Below, piece after piece: positions 48,772-63,300 of a stretch of 64,000 nucleotides of DNA; the stretch's first letter is position 1, and each line of letters starts with the position of its first letter. This stretch comes from Rotaria sordida (Eukaryota; Rotifera; Eurotatoria; Philodinida; Philodinidae): positions 8,200-72,199 of the forward strand of contig CAJNOL010000152.1 in NCBI GenBank assembly GCA_905250125.1. The letters run 5' to 3'. A program made the translations under genes and the position numbers. The notes below the pieces were generated by a model, which was not told where the DNA came from, made no database searches, and saw only the letters and a program-made list of their open reading frames with translations.

Positions 48772-51700
48772 ATGGTTACTGAAACCCGACAGAGTCGTAC
48801 ACGTCTTCTTCAGTATGAATATCATCATCATAATCGTAATCGTCGCCGTCATCATACATTAGACAATGCGACTTTGGATAAATTCAATTTTATTTGTGTA
48901 CAATTACATCCTGACGAGGTAAATCTCATTAGTTCATTTTAATTATTATTTTTTTCGTCTTAATAATAATGAAGTTAATTATTGTTTTCTTACCTTTTTT
49001 TTCTATTTTGACCTTGACAAATATATATTCTTAATATTTTTCGATACACAAAACTTTTTTCTTTCTTTTTTCTTGCCTACTAAATCTTCGTCTAAAAAAA
49101 AAAAAAAAAAAAAAAGAAAAACTATTGATAGATTAGTAATACAGATAAATAACATATAGAAAAATACGTCATTTGTTCTATAAATAGTCACGTACTGATT
49201 CGTCACCATCCCACACAAATTTAACTACAACACAACCAAAATCATTTTCAATTTCAACAACTTCTATGGTAATACCACCTCCAACAATCTCAACGGTTAC
49301 AACAGCAGCACGTCGTGTTCGTTTTAAATTTGATGAAAATGATAAAAATCAAAATAATATTGATTTAAATGATAATCGACATACACGTTCATCTGATGAT
49401 GTCAGATTACCCGAAAAAATTTCTATTCATCGTGTCGAGTTCGAAATTCCTATTCAAAAAGGTATTAAATCTATAGAACATAAATTATATCACATATGTG
49501 GGGTTTTTTTTTTATCTTATTCAAGATATAAATCCATGGTTAAATGTCGATTGTTCAACACAATCATCTTTACCAGCTAAAACACGTTCGTTAACAACAA
49601 AAAAAATTGATATGAAACATATTAATAATAATGCAATCCGTGTGCAAAATATAGCACCATTTATTGAAGCTGAAATCAGTTCTCAAATGGTAAGTAAAAC
49701 GAAACCAAAAAAAAGCATAAATATTTTAATGACAACATTTATTAGTTATTTCATTCATCCCAAGTATTGTTCAAAGAATTATCTATTACTGATTGAATGT
49801 TGTAGAGTAGATTAGACATAGTTAAGATACCATAGCATTTTACTGCTTAGTAGTTTTGATGATTGACAAGATCAAGCTATGGATATGTGATACAGTATTC
49901 TATAGATTATATATTCATGAATGATTGACATAGTGTTAATTATCTAAAATTAATATTCTCTCGTTGTTAAATCAATATCATCTTGAAAGAAAAAAATAGT
50001 CTCTCGAGTATTCTATAGTAACTATAGAATTTATGTATATTTTGATAAATTTTAAAATTCAAAGTGTTAAGTAAATGAATGAAAACGAAAAACAACAAAA
50101 GAGTGAATATATTATAATTTAGAATTGTTTTCTTTCTCTGGTGTCTTCATACTACCTTATTAATTAGTTTATTTGCATGATATAGTAGCGAAAGCAAACA
50201 TATCATTGGCATAAAACTGTTTTCTTGTCAACTATGGCTTCTTCTTTTCTCCTGTTTCTCTTTTTTTTTACAGTTGGTTTATACACTATCACTAACGGCG
50301 ACAAGGCAAGAGAACCTATCTATAGACTAAAAACAATAACATCAACACTAACCGTGCGTCCGTTCTATAGCCGTTGCCTTTCTTGCTTTCCTCTATTCCC
50401 CTGTTAGTGATGGTGGTCTATCAACATTTTTTTTTATCGTCGTCATTATATACGTCTTATAACTAGAAAGAACAAACGATAGATTGTACATTTGCCTGCA
50501 AACGACTATCAGTTGATTAAACCTTGATTATCACATACAGAGTATTGACATTTTCGTCATCATTATCATCCAATTAGATCGATCTGGACATTCAACAAAC
50601 ATGCACTCATGTAATAGAAAATGAGTTCAACTCATGCTTGCTATTATCGTATATAATGGATTCAATGAAGAAAATAATACGACACAATGTCATCTGTCGC
50701 TGTCAGCAGGTAGTTAAAAATATCAAAAAAAAAACAAAAAGAAAAAAAAAGAAATCTAATATCAATTTCATCTATTTTGTTTCTTTAATTAATGTATATT
50801 ATTATTTAATATTGTTTTCTATATCAATATATCTATTTTTCTTTTAATTTACTTAATTATTTCATGCTGAGATAAACCGTCAAAAAAAAACAGCTCTTCG
50901 TTCTTCTATTTCTTCTTTCATCTATATACATCTTTGAGTATTACCAGTCCGACCACCTGTTGAGTTTATATTCACATATAGAGTTCATCTATCATCGAGT
51001 CAGGTGTTTTCTTATCATTAAAGATATTTATTCATCCCATCCGGAGAAAATTCTATCAGAAGGGAAATAATGAACATAAACGAAACAAAAAAGAGAAAAA
51101 AAACTAGTAACATATGTATATTCTAGGACAGAAATGCAATATATTATTCAACATGTGTTGTATTCGACATCTTTAATAATACTTGTTTCGAAAGTTAATA
51201 CTTGATCTCAATCGATAAATCATATTGACTGTCAATATCTGTATGATTTTTTGTTCAACAAAACAATACATGTCAATCATGACATATATTGCTATATATA
51301 CATAAAATACTAGTTGAGGTTTTTTTCTGTTTTATGACATGTATATATACACACACACATATCATTCTGTTGTAATAACAACATCATCATCATCATCACT
51401 TTCGCCTCTGTTCTTTCATTTTGGCTTGTTTGTATTACTATTACCAGTTTGTTCTATCATTCTATAGGGACTATGGTTATTACATAATGACTAGTGAAGG
51501 ATAGATAGACAAACACATATGTCCAGTCAAATAATATCAAATACAAAAAAAGTAAGGAGTTGTGAACATAAATATGACGATATAGTGTCACATTATTAAT
51601 GGGGGGGGGGGTGTGTGTATATACAACACAAAAGAATCGACAGTGTTTTTTTATAGGAACAAAACATACCCGTAAACGAGAGAATGTAAAGAATCGAATT

Positions 51701-54700
51701 TGAATCGAATATACGAGAAGCTATACAATGACATATTATTTATGTTGATTTGAATCTATTATATACTTTTAGCCAACAGCTAATGATTCTGATAAGACTC
51801 AATCACAATGGTACAGACAAATGTATGGTCATTTACATAGACCATTGGAAATAAAACAAGGTAAATATAAAACAAATAAAATATTTTATTTATTTGTTTG
51901 ATTAATATGCACAAAACATTTAAAAAAAAAAGAAATCATATAATGTATTGACCAAATCTAAGTATTATTTAGATATAATTCATATTAAAAGTTACTTTCT
52001 ATATTTTCTCAATATCAAGAATATTATCAGTAGTAAGAACTGTTTCATTTCGATTGAGCATATCTTTCATAAACATATTTCATACTATTGTTTGTCTTTT
52101 GTTATGTACGCTTTTAATTCTTTGTCCTAATGCATTAAAAAAAAAAGAAACGTAAAAGAGTACATTGTTCAAGTACATTGATGTCTTCATCATAGCTTTG
52201 TATATGTGCTGCATATTTAATAGGAATATGTAATGCATTTCAAGTAGATGCAATAGACATTCAATATGATTCTGATAACATTTAAAAAGAAGGATAAAGA
52301 AAAAAAATCTTTTTTTTGTGTACTTATGATAACAGATCATTCAATTAATTTATTATAATTATACAAAATTTTATAATGAACTATCACAAAGGCTCTATCC
52401 TTTATTTTTGTTTTCATATGATCAAATCTAAATCTCTATTTAAATAATCTATAAAAATGTCTGTTGTAGATGTTAATTGTTTTTCTTTATCCTATTAACT
52501 CGTCCATATTATCAAGTTTAGTACATTTATATATAGATATAAATGGATGTATAATTCTTATATTGTTTATATTGAATGATGTTGTCTAGCTTTGTTTTCT
52601 TCTTGTTTGATATTCCATTGAGTTCGAAGCCTATTATTTATTATTATTATGATTCGAATAAACAATGTCATATGTATTAGATGAATTGCTTTAATTTTTT
52701 TCAGACCATCAACAAAATCCTTATACACCAACGTATACATTTCCTGATGATTTTAACGGTGATACCGATCTTATGGAAGATTATATAAGAAAAAAAGCAT
52801 CACAACCAATTGATAATAATAATAATAATAATAATGGTAAGATTTAATATGAATATGAAAAAAACAAAAACAATAATAAATTTTCTATAGAAAAAAATTC
52901 TTCGTCCACTTTAGTACGTCCATTAATTTCAAATCTAAAGTAAATTAATTATGAATGAAATCTAATAATTAAGTTTACGTTTATTCTTTAAATTTCAGAG
53001 ATCAACGAAAACCATCAAAACGAACTCCTGGTCATATAGAAAAAGTTACACGTTTTGAAGATCATTATTCATCACCTGTTGCTTCATCTTCAACAGAACA
53101 ATTTAAATTGGTAAGAAAAAGAAAATGAAAAAGTCTGTTGCCATATTGAACTGTATACTAGAGTTTTGCATAGGTTCAATTTTTCGTACTGACAATAACA
53201 GAATTTTTATTGTAAATTAAAAAGATTAGATATATGTAGTACAAATGAAAGTTATTATCACCGAATTAATAAATTTCAGATATTAGTTGAACTTGATGTA
53301 CGTAAAAAAAAGTAAATATTTGAATTATAAGAGGTGCACAATTTAGATATAAGAAAACTGTTTGTATTCAGATTTTTCTTATCTAGTGGACTGATTTTTT
53401 ACAAACTTCTCATAATTTGATAGTAGTTTAATAGATATAGATTAACTTCATGTTTGACAATAATTCATATGTACGAAGCACATAGTTTAAGTTGACTGGA
53501 GTATCATTTTCTTATCTAGTTAATAACTGATTTTTGTACAGATTTTACTTATTTTTCAAAAAGAAGAACAAAGAAATGTGAAAGAACTTGATAGTATCTA
53601 TCATTATTGTTGTACAAGCTGCTAATTAGAAAAAAACAAAACAAGATAATAAAACATATCTCATTTTCTTGATTTTAATTGAACTTAAACTATTCTAATT
53701 ATATGTATAGAACGATATTAGCAAAACTAACTAAGAGTTAAATTTTGACTTATTCTGAAAGATTAATTTACTGTTTAGTCACGAAACGTGTCTTTTCTTC
53801 GGTCATAGCCATTCATTCATTAGAAAATCGAACGTGTCTAAGACATTGGTTGATCAGAAATGAATATGAGTAGTCGTCAATAATTCATATATACCTATTA
53901 CGCTAGGCATAATTTGTTCTCTGTATCAGAAGTGGATTCAATTCAGTTTAAACATTACAAAAACCTAATCCGATCCTATCTGTGCCATGTATCGCCATAT
54001 AAAAGATTTTATTAAATCTCTAAGTTCAAACAGATTGATGAATCAAGTGAAACGATTGAAAAATTGGAGAGATCAAACAGTATTTCTATTCCGATTTTAG
54101 GACCCCTATTGTTCAATTAATAATTATGAAAAGTCAATATTTATAGTTTGCACTGAATGAAAAAATTCTTTTATTACTCTTATAAGATTGAATATTATCA
54201 TCTCTATTTTATAGTAAACTATAGAAATATCATGTTACATCATGAATTTTTTTTAGTTCAAATAAAACCGATATTATCAATAATTTGAAGATTCAAAAAT
54301 TGACCGCTTCTCAAGTGAATATTATCCAGGTTTTGAAAAAAATAAACGTCTAAATTCATACAACAATATGCAAGACCTTGAACATATACCTGGGGAAAAA
54401 TCAGCCTACTCGTTAAGAAAAACTTGAATGTAAATAGTTCTTTTATATCTAAATTATACATTCCTTATAATTCGAACATTGCCTGTTCACATATATTAAA
54501 AATTTCCAATATTTTAAATTTGTTAGTTTGGCAATGAGAACATTCATTTGAACCAAATATGTTCAATTTTCTTCAAAAAATATCTCCATTGTAAGATCCG
54601 AAGTAACACATTTTTGCTATTATTCAGGATTTTCAAAATTTCACATAGAAAAATATAGGGAATAAGTGGCTCAGGAATTATCTGTTAGATTTGTTGCTCT

Positions 54701-57332
54701 AGGCATTTAATGTCAAATTTAAGCTTAAGTGCCCATAACATATTGAAGTCTAAATTTTAGAATTTCTCAATTTACCATCCAAAAAATCTATCAATTGTAT
54801 TTTCTTATAGTAATATCTAATTATTACATTTCTATTCAATAAAAAATAATAATTAAAGTAAAAGTATAGAAAAAAAAAATCATGCACCATTTGTTTGAAT
54901 CTAATTTTTATTTATTAATTCATATGTATCAAAGAAATAGTATTATACATTTTATAATTCATTTATAAATGTTTAGAAATCTAACATTCATTTTCGAAAA
55001 TAAAAATCTATTTTGATTGAACGAAATTTTATCTTACACACACTTATGTATAAATATATAATTAGTGATGAATGGGATCAATCGTTTTTTGATCGCTATC
55101 TTGATCAAGGAAACAATTTGATTCTGGCTCTTATCAAAGAAAAATTTCATCCCGATGTCGTTCAAAGAAAAAAACTTGGTTCCGATCTCGATCAAAGAAA
55201 AATTTGTGTATCGATCTCAGCAAGATCGACACTGAGACTACTCTTATCTATATCAACATAGAATACATATTGATCTTATCTTTGTTGAATTTTTTTGTAA
55301 TTATCACTTACAAATAAAATTCCTGTTAAAAACATGTACAATACAACATCAATTTTAAGTGTGTCCTTCGATATGGTCGTGTTACTAATTATCGAATAGG
55401 AATTCATATTTCGAGTGTAGTCTTAATAGAACACTTTACAACATATGAAATATATAATAAAATAACTTCATGTACACATCTATTCATTAACGAACTAATT
55501 AATTTTGTTTTTCATTATATAGAATAATGATACGCCAACAATATGCACATCTTCTTCTATAAATACTAATTTACGTTCGAACTCAAATGAGTAAGTTGTC
55601 AGATTGTAGATTGTTTTTAATGATTATTATATACCTATATATATATATTTAGTACACCAACATCAGATAATGAACAAAAATTAATTTATAAACGAATATT
55701 ACGTGGTGGAGATATTCCATCAATTAATTTACAAAAAATACCTAACAATAATCGAGGTAGGCATAGGAATTATCTTTTATCGGAATCAAAAAAAAAACGA
55801 TCTATATTCATACAAAACTAAATTATATGGTACATTGATAAGAAAATCAAATAAAACAGTCTTTTCTTTTTTAATTAACATAAATCAAACAACGAAACTT
55901 GTAAATGTAAATTTATATTTGACATACGTTCATATAATTTGATTAATAATAATAATGCTGAATAGTTCACCATACATAAGAACTTATTCTTGTCGTATAT
56001 TATTTTAACATCTACAAATGTTTATTCAAAAAAGACGAAAAAAAAAGATTACTTTGTATTCAGATTGAATGCGTAATATCTGAAGAAAATGACATCAATT
56101 TTCAAAATCTCATATTTTTTTTTCTATTCTCATTAAAATATTGTGAGACGCATATGTTGAACTCGATGACCTTGGATTTTTTTTTTCATTTTTAATTGCT
56201 TAGACCATACACAGCACTTTTTTATTTATTATTTTTTTTTTCTTCCTTCAAGTTTATCTTAAAAGGCTTACATAGTACGTAAAGAAACTATTGAATAACA
56301 ACATCATCAAGTGCATAGTTACATATACATATTCTTTTGAAATAATGTACTATGTTTTTTTTATGATTAAAAAAAGAAAAAAATGTGTTACTGCTTGATA
56401 ACCTTCAGAGATAATAGAATTTTGTTTTTTAATCTTTTTAATCAAGCATCTGGCGTGTCACAATGTCCAGATAATTCATATAGTAAAAGAGATTATAGAA
56501 ATATATCTTGTATATATCGCATCAATAAATTTGGCCTAGAAAATACAGAGAGCAGCGCAAAACGACTAATCGAAAATCAATAAATGACAAATAAGCTACT
56601 AGTTGAGTTTTCAGAGACCAATTAGATATGATCATTACTACTTATGGTTGTGTTATATATAATGTTACTTTTTTAAAACCTTGATAAGATACGTATCGTT
56701 TGATAGTTTTTTAATGTTGAATTGGTTTTGTGTAAAACAAAAAAAAACCTTCTTGTTATTAGACACAATAATTGATCATTGAGATTTTTTTATACAGTAA
56801 ATCATTTCTTTCATCAAAGATATGATATTTCTTTCTTTTATATGCTTCTTATATTCTTGTTGTTTTGCGTAACATATTATCATATAAGAATAATATAAAA
56901 CGTGCATATATGTACACATTGTTCATCATTGTGAGTATTACTAATATAGAATCAAAGAGTATGTATTTAGGCAAGATGCTTTTATGAAAACTCGTTGTGC
57001 GTGTGTGAATAAATAGCAACACAACATCAACGTCAACAGCATAGACATGAATGCAAACGAGCATTTATTTATTTGCATAAAAATACCGATAGACAAAAAC
57101 GAATGAAAGAAAAGAAATCCAAAGCGAAATACTTCCATAGTTACATCTTGGTATCGTTGTACATTTGCTGCTTGTTTTTTTCCTCTTTCTGACTTTTTTT
57201 TTCTGGCCACTTATTATTCTTTACCGCCTGCAACACTATTGGTGTCACAGTGTAAAGGCGATGGTTATAAGAATCATGTGTTTTTTTTTATATATGTATG
57301 ACAGAACGAAGGAGAACGAGAGAGAGAGAGAC

Positions 57333-57371
<39 letters not shown>

Positions 57372-60300
57372 AAGAGACAGAAAACTGACGAATAATTAAC
57401 GAAGAAAAGACAGAAAAACTAGCATTTATATGCTTAACGCATACCTCCACAAATTACACTAAGATCAACATTGATTATCATCGTTGTCTGTTCCATATTT
57501 ATCCAGTTTACAACACTTCACTTATAGACATATTATAGACATACAACGTTATTTCTTCTCGTTTCGCTTTCTTTCCTTTTTATGCTTATCATTCATTGAA
57601 AAAAAAAACTCGTAGACGACAAACGTCCAGGTAGTACATACACACATAACATAATTATACGCTGGACCATCATCATCATCGTATCACAAGGATTCGGATG
57701 AGCGCCTGTCATTTATCATAATTGTGCGATCAACCGTATTGACAAAAAAAAGGAATAACCTCTGTCGTCTTTATCAATTCTTTTAAACAAAATGATGGAT
57801 AGTGACAAAGGTGTTACTACGAATGCTGGTATTGAAGACCTTGTTCATAGTGTGAATAATCGTCTTAATCCAATGAAAACATCTCCAAATTTAAGTTCAA
57901 CACGTATTTATACTTCACCATTAATGGGTACATCTGCTCGTACAGATAAACGTCGAGTAGATGGTGATACAGGACCAATACGTATAGAAGGAACAGATAC
58001 ATATAATCAACAATTACAACATCATTATCAAAATGTTCGACACATAATGGAAGAACAACAATCGGGTCAAATATCAAATGTTGACCAATCAAATTATTCA
58101 AGGCCATTACCAAGTACAAACCGAGATTCCTTTGACAAACGATATCAATCACCATTATCCACATATGATTCTGCACCACATGAAAAACAGCAACAACAAC
58201 AACAACAACAACCAAAACAAAAAATAGTTACAACAATAACGACAACTACAGAAGCAAGGCCAACATTAGCTAATGAAACATCATCATCAATTGATCGTTT
58301 AATTGAACAATCGACTGAAACAACGAATATTGAAACAATTGAAAATGATTCTCAACAACCACATATTATTGAACGTAGAGAAAAATATCAAGATTTATCT
58401 GATTCAATTAATAATGAAATTCGTCGTTTGCCAACATTTCCAATACCAAAAACAAGTGGTGGTGCTACTGACTTGGATCAAGTTCAAGCACAAATTGATC
58501 GTTTCACTGATGATCATCAAGCTATTCAACAATTAACACATGTACTTAAAGAACATAATACGTCAATAACAAATGAATATAAACGTTTACCATCACAATC
58601 GAATACAACAATAAGTCCATCGAATACGATTCTTATTGATCAAACTAATAAAACAATAACAAGTGAATTTACTGTTATTGATGCTTTACTTGATAATCCA
58701 TTAGGATCAAGTGATGATAAACAAAATAATATATTACATAAACGTTTTAATGATATTCTATCAAATATACGAAATTCTGAATATGTTAATTTATTTAAAA
58801 ATTCAACAACAAAAAAAATTTTAAAACAACCTACTAATGAAATTGTTAATACTCCAGTAATTCGTAAACAAACACACTTCAAAGAATCAAATATTGAACA
58901 TATTTCAATTTCTACAGAACAAACTCCATTACTTAATACAAAAGAAAAGAAAAAACAAGACAAAATAAATAAGAAAAAAGCTAAATCAAAAAATATTGAT
59001 TATCAAGTTATTGATGCTATTATTAGTAGTCCTATTTCATTTTATCTACCAGACTCTTATTTAGTAAAATACAAAGTTACTCCTCCATTATCTCAATTAT
59101 CTTCTATTCCGTCAATAACATCAACAGTTAATGGTATTTCAATGTCTCAACAATTGGACACCAAGGCTAAAAACGAGACAGTCTATAACCTTGTCAAAAT
59201 TATTAATGACCTTTTTTTACATCATGCTACTGCTTTAACTTTAGCAGGTACTTCACCAAAAAAAGAATTACAAAAACCAGTTAAACCTAGTGTTCTAAAT
59301 GAACTTGTTTATCAACAACAACCAAAAAAACAACCAATGATGCATTCTAATCAATCCGAAACACAATTACAATCAGAATCAATCGAACCTCGTATTCTTT
59401 ATCGATATATAGATGAACAAGGAAATGTACTTAAACTATCATCAACACCACCATCACAATTACGTGAATTTCAACCAGAACGATCACAACAATATTCATA
59501 TCAAAATACTGAACCAACATATATTTCTAATCAACAAATAACTACAGATAATGAACAACAGTTTCGTCGAATACCTGAATATGAGCAACGTATAACAAGA
59601 CAAGATGAATCAAGATTACCAACAACAATAACAAAAGAAGATTCAGAATTAAGAAATAGACATATATCACAATTAAGTAATCAATCATCAGAATTCCGTC
59701 AAATTATACCAGAACAATCACAACAATATTCATATCGAAATATTGAACCAACATATATTTATAATCGACAAATAACTAGAGATGATGAACAACAATTTCG
59801 TCGAATACCTGAATATGAACAACGTGTAACAAGACAAGATGAATTAAGATTACCAATAACAATAGCAAAAGACGATTTAGAATTAAAAAATAAATATATA
59901 GTACAAATAAATGAAAAACCATTACCAACAGTATATAATATACCAATATCAATTGAACATCAACATACAATAAAAACTCCTACTCAACAACAACGTATAC
60001 ATAATCATCCAAATCAACAAAATATTTCATTAACTCGACTACCACTTTCTTATCAATTAGAACAACAACATATACCAACTGGTTCAATTAGTTATGATAC
60101 AGATTCATCAATTAGTGAACAATCACCAATGTATCGTACATATGACTATGTACCTATACATACTCATCATCATCATAACCGACCAACATTACCTCCAAAC
60201 ACTTGTTATTATAATCATTTACCGTGTCATACTCATCATCCTTGTCCTCCATCCGTATCTTATGTTGATTCAAATATAATACCTGAATATAGTAGTACTA

Positions 60301-63300
60301 GTGGTTCTCGAAATTATATTGAAATATTTCGTGATGGTGAAACAGTCCCAAGTGAAGTTTATTCATTACCAATAAATGAACTTATACGAACAAATTATCC
60401 TCATATATGTTATGATCAATATGAAAAAAACATTCCATCAACATCAAATCGTGATCTATATGATACTCGTACAATAGAAACTAGTCCCAATCGTGATAAT
60501 ATTTATTTTGATAATTATTTACCTCAATCAAAATCATTTGATTATCGTCCTTTACGTACAAAACTTCAACGTGAACATAAAATAACACCACGTTTACTTG
60601 TTGAGGAATGGGATAGTCCTCAAGCATCTTTATCTACTAATTATAATAAACAAATCAGTACTTCATCAACCGATGAAGTTTTTATTAATAATAATAATCA
60701 AATAAACAAGGCTTAACCTTGAGAAATATATATGTATTATATATTCATTAAGAAAAAGATTTTTTTTTTTTTTCTTTTGACATGATCTACTATTTTTTGC
60801 TTCTGACGTTTCTTACAGTTATTGGGACAGCCTGTCATACATGATGTTGTTTTCTTTCTTATTTTTTTTTATTTATCTATACTTGACGATTGTTATATCA
60901 ATTATTTTTTTCTCAAGCAGAATAGATATATAAATATGTTTTTTTTCCCCTCATCTATTTATGTTTTTTCGTTGTCATGATAGATTAATATCAATCAAAA
61001 TCAACATACTCTATGAACATAGACAACTACTTCATGGGAGATAGATATGGACTTTTGATAAGAAAAAAAAAAAAAAAGAAAATATATTTATATTTGATTG
61101 ATCACGTATATGACATTGAGATTATTAAGAATGATTATACAATTTATAAATCATCGTAAATTGCTAGTAGAAAAAATATTTTTCAAGCAAAAGAAATATG
61201 TCTTATTAAATAGATAATTAAATATAGTAACTCATAAAAATAATTCGATTAAGTTTAGTTGTAAATTTTTGTTTTTCAACGTTAAGAAAAATTAAAATAG
61301 TAATTTGAATAAAGAATTTTTTGAAGATAAAAACGATTGTTAGTTTTCTGAAAATAGAATTTTTGAAACAAAATCCCAAACCCAAGTTTTTCAAGTTCTA
61401 GAATTTACTATCATAATGCTATTTGAATTATCTAGAATGAAAGAGTAAACAATTTCCTACAAAATCAAACATCTTCCAGCTTTCTTCAAAGTTTTTTTTT
61501 TTACTTATGAAGAAACGTCTTCAAGTGTTAAATCGCTTTGCAATCGAGATAATATTCATTTGATGATTACTAACGAGTAGTAGAAAAGTTTAGAATGAAA
61601 TGGTTTTTCGGTTCTGCGTTTTTGAGATATCGAAATTTTACTCGGTTTTTTCAACAACACGTTGTGGTTACATGAAAAATAGACTTTCGACTTCAAATTT
61701 TGTACGAAAAAAGTTCTTAATGAGATTAGTTCATTGGGAAAGTTGTAACTTTTCTAATATCTCTCCTATCCTGAAATATTAAATATTCGAAATTGTCTCA
61801 TGTGTAAAAACTGATTTTGTCCATGTATTTTCGAGAAAGGATATACTCAAAAACCTAAAACTTGTCCAATGAATTAATCTGAACAGGAGCTTTGTTCGTG
61901 CAAAGTTTGAAATCGAAAGTCGAAAGTTAATTTTCCACGTGACGACAATTTTTTGTTAAAAAATCCATTATGTCTTAAGAATGAAGATTCAGAAATTCAA
62001 ATCATGCTAGACTTTTATGTTATTTACTAGTACTCATCAAATGAATGTCGTCTCGGTCGAAAAGCGATTTAACATCTGGAGATGTTCCCTTGTAATATAC
62101 ATCAATTTTACGGAAGACATAAAAATTGAGTTTCCATACGAAGTAATAGAAAAAAAGAACGACTTTTATGTCTTCCATCAATTCCTTGTATCATAGTCAA
62201 AAAACATTGTAGACAGCTGAAAGATATTTCATTTTGTAGAGGATTGTTTGCACGATCATTCTGAGTAATTTAAACAGCATTGTAATTTTAAATTTTAGAA
62301 ACTAAAACATCTGTTTTTTGGTTTTTTCCAGAGACTCGATCTTCTGAAAACTAGCAATCCTTTCTATCTTCAAAATAATGCAATCATTGCGAAATTCAAA
62401 TATAAAACATGCTGTTGCTGATGTTGTCAATCATAGGAAGATTATTTTGTTCTATATATCTAAGGACATATTTCTTCATCCTCGACTTTGTCATAATCTT
62501 TCATCAATGCAATTATTGTAACGAAACGTTGTTAATATACAGTCTGCGAGCACATATCAACAATGTCTGTCATGGTCTCTTACTAGCATCTGTCACCGTC
62601 TGCGGGGATGGATGTAAATTTCTATCCTATATACCTCAACACTTTTTTGAGATCGTGTTTTACAAAAATTCTTTACTCAAATAACTATTTGAATTCGTCT
62701 TAATGTTGACGACAATGCGGAAAAAAATTTAAAATTAAATCCAGTCGAATAATTTTGGGAGATATTATATATATAAGATCAATAAAATAAGGCTATGATG
62801 ATCGTAAAGATATAAATATAATAGAATTCTTTAATTTTCAGAATTTCATTGGCATGTTGGAAAACCAAATCGTAAGTAGTTTGCTTTTTAATATGTGTAA
62901 TAACGAACACAAATAGAAAGAGAATAATTCTAATAGAACTTTTATTTGGTTTTAACAATAATTGTTTTCATTGCGCATCATCTTTTTCGAATTTTTATCA
63001 TAAACGTAAGTGGTATATATTTAACAAAAATCGAATAAGATTAATAGTTTAACATACTAACAAATTTTAGTTTTTAAGAAAGATTTTTAAATTAAAAGAA
63101 AAAGAAAATTCTTTTTTTCTATTTTTTGTAGAGAAACTAAGTAATGGTACTAATGGACATACTGAACAACAAGTATATAAAAATTCATAAGATTTATGTT
63201 TTGGATCATTAATTTTTTATTTTTAATTTGTAGGATCGAATAAGTCATCATGATTTTATTGATTCAAATCAACAAAAACCAGAACATAAAACTCAAACGT

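Noticed and set aside
53280-53297. Possible 18-base in-phase microexon of the SORBS-type gene
   Set aside because: Borders (TTTCAG and GTACGT) and phase fit, but such short matches are expected by chance in a 2.4-kb intron and the flanking exons already join in phase.
57865-58963. Long open frames on the minus strand opposite the nested gene
   Set aside because: They are Val/Leu-rich shadows produced by CAA/ACA-rich codons on the coding strand.
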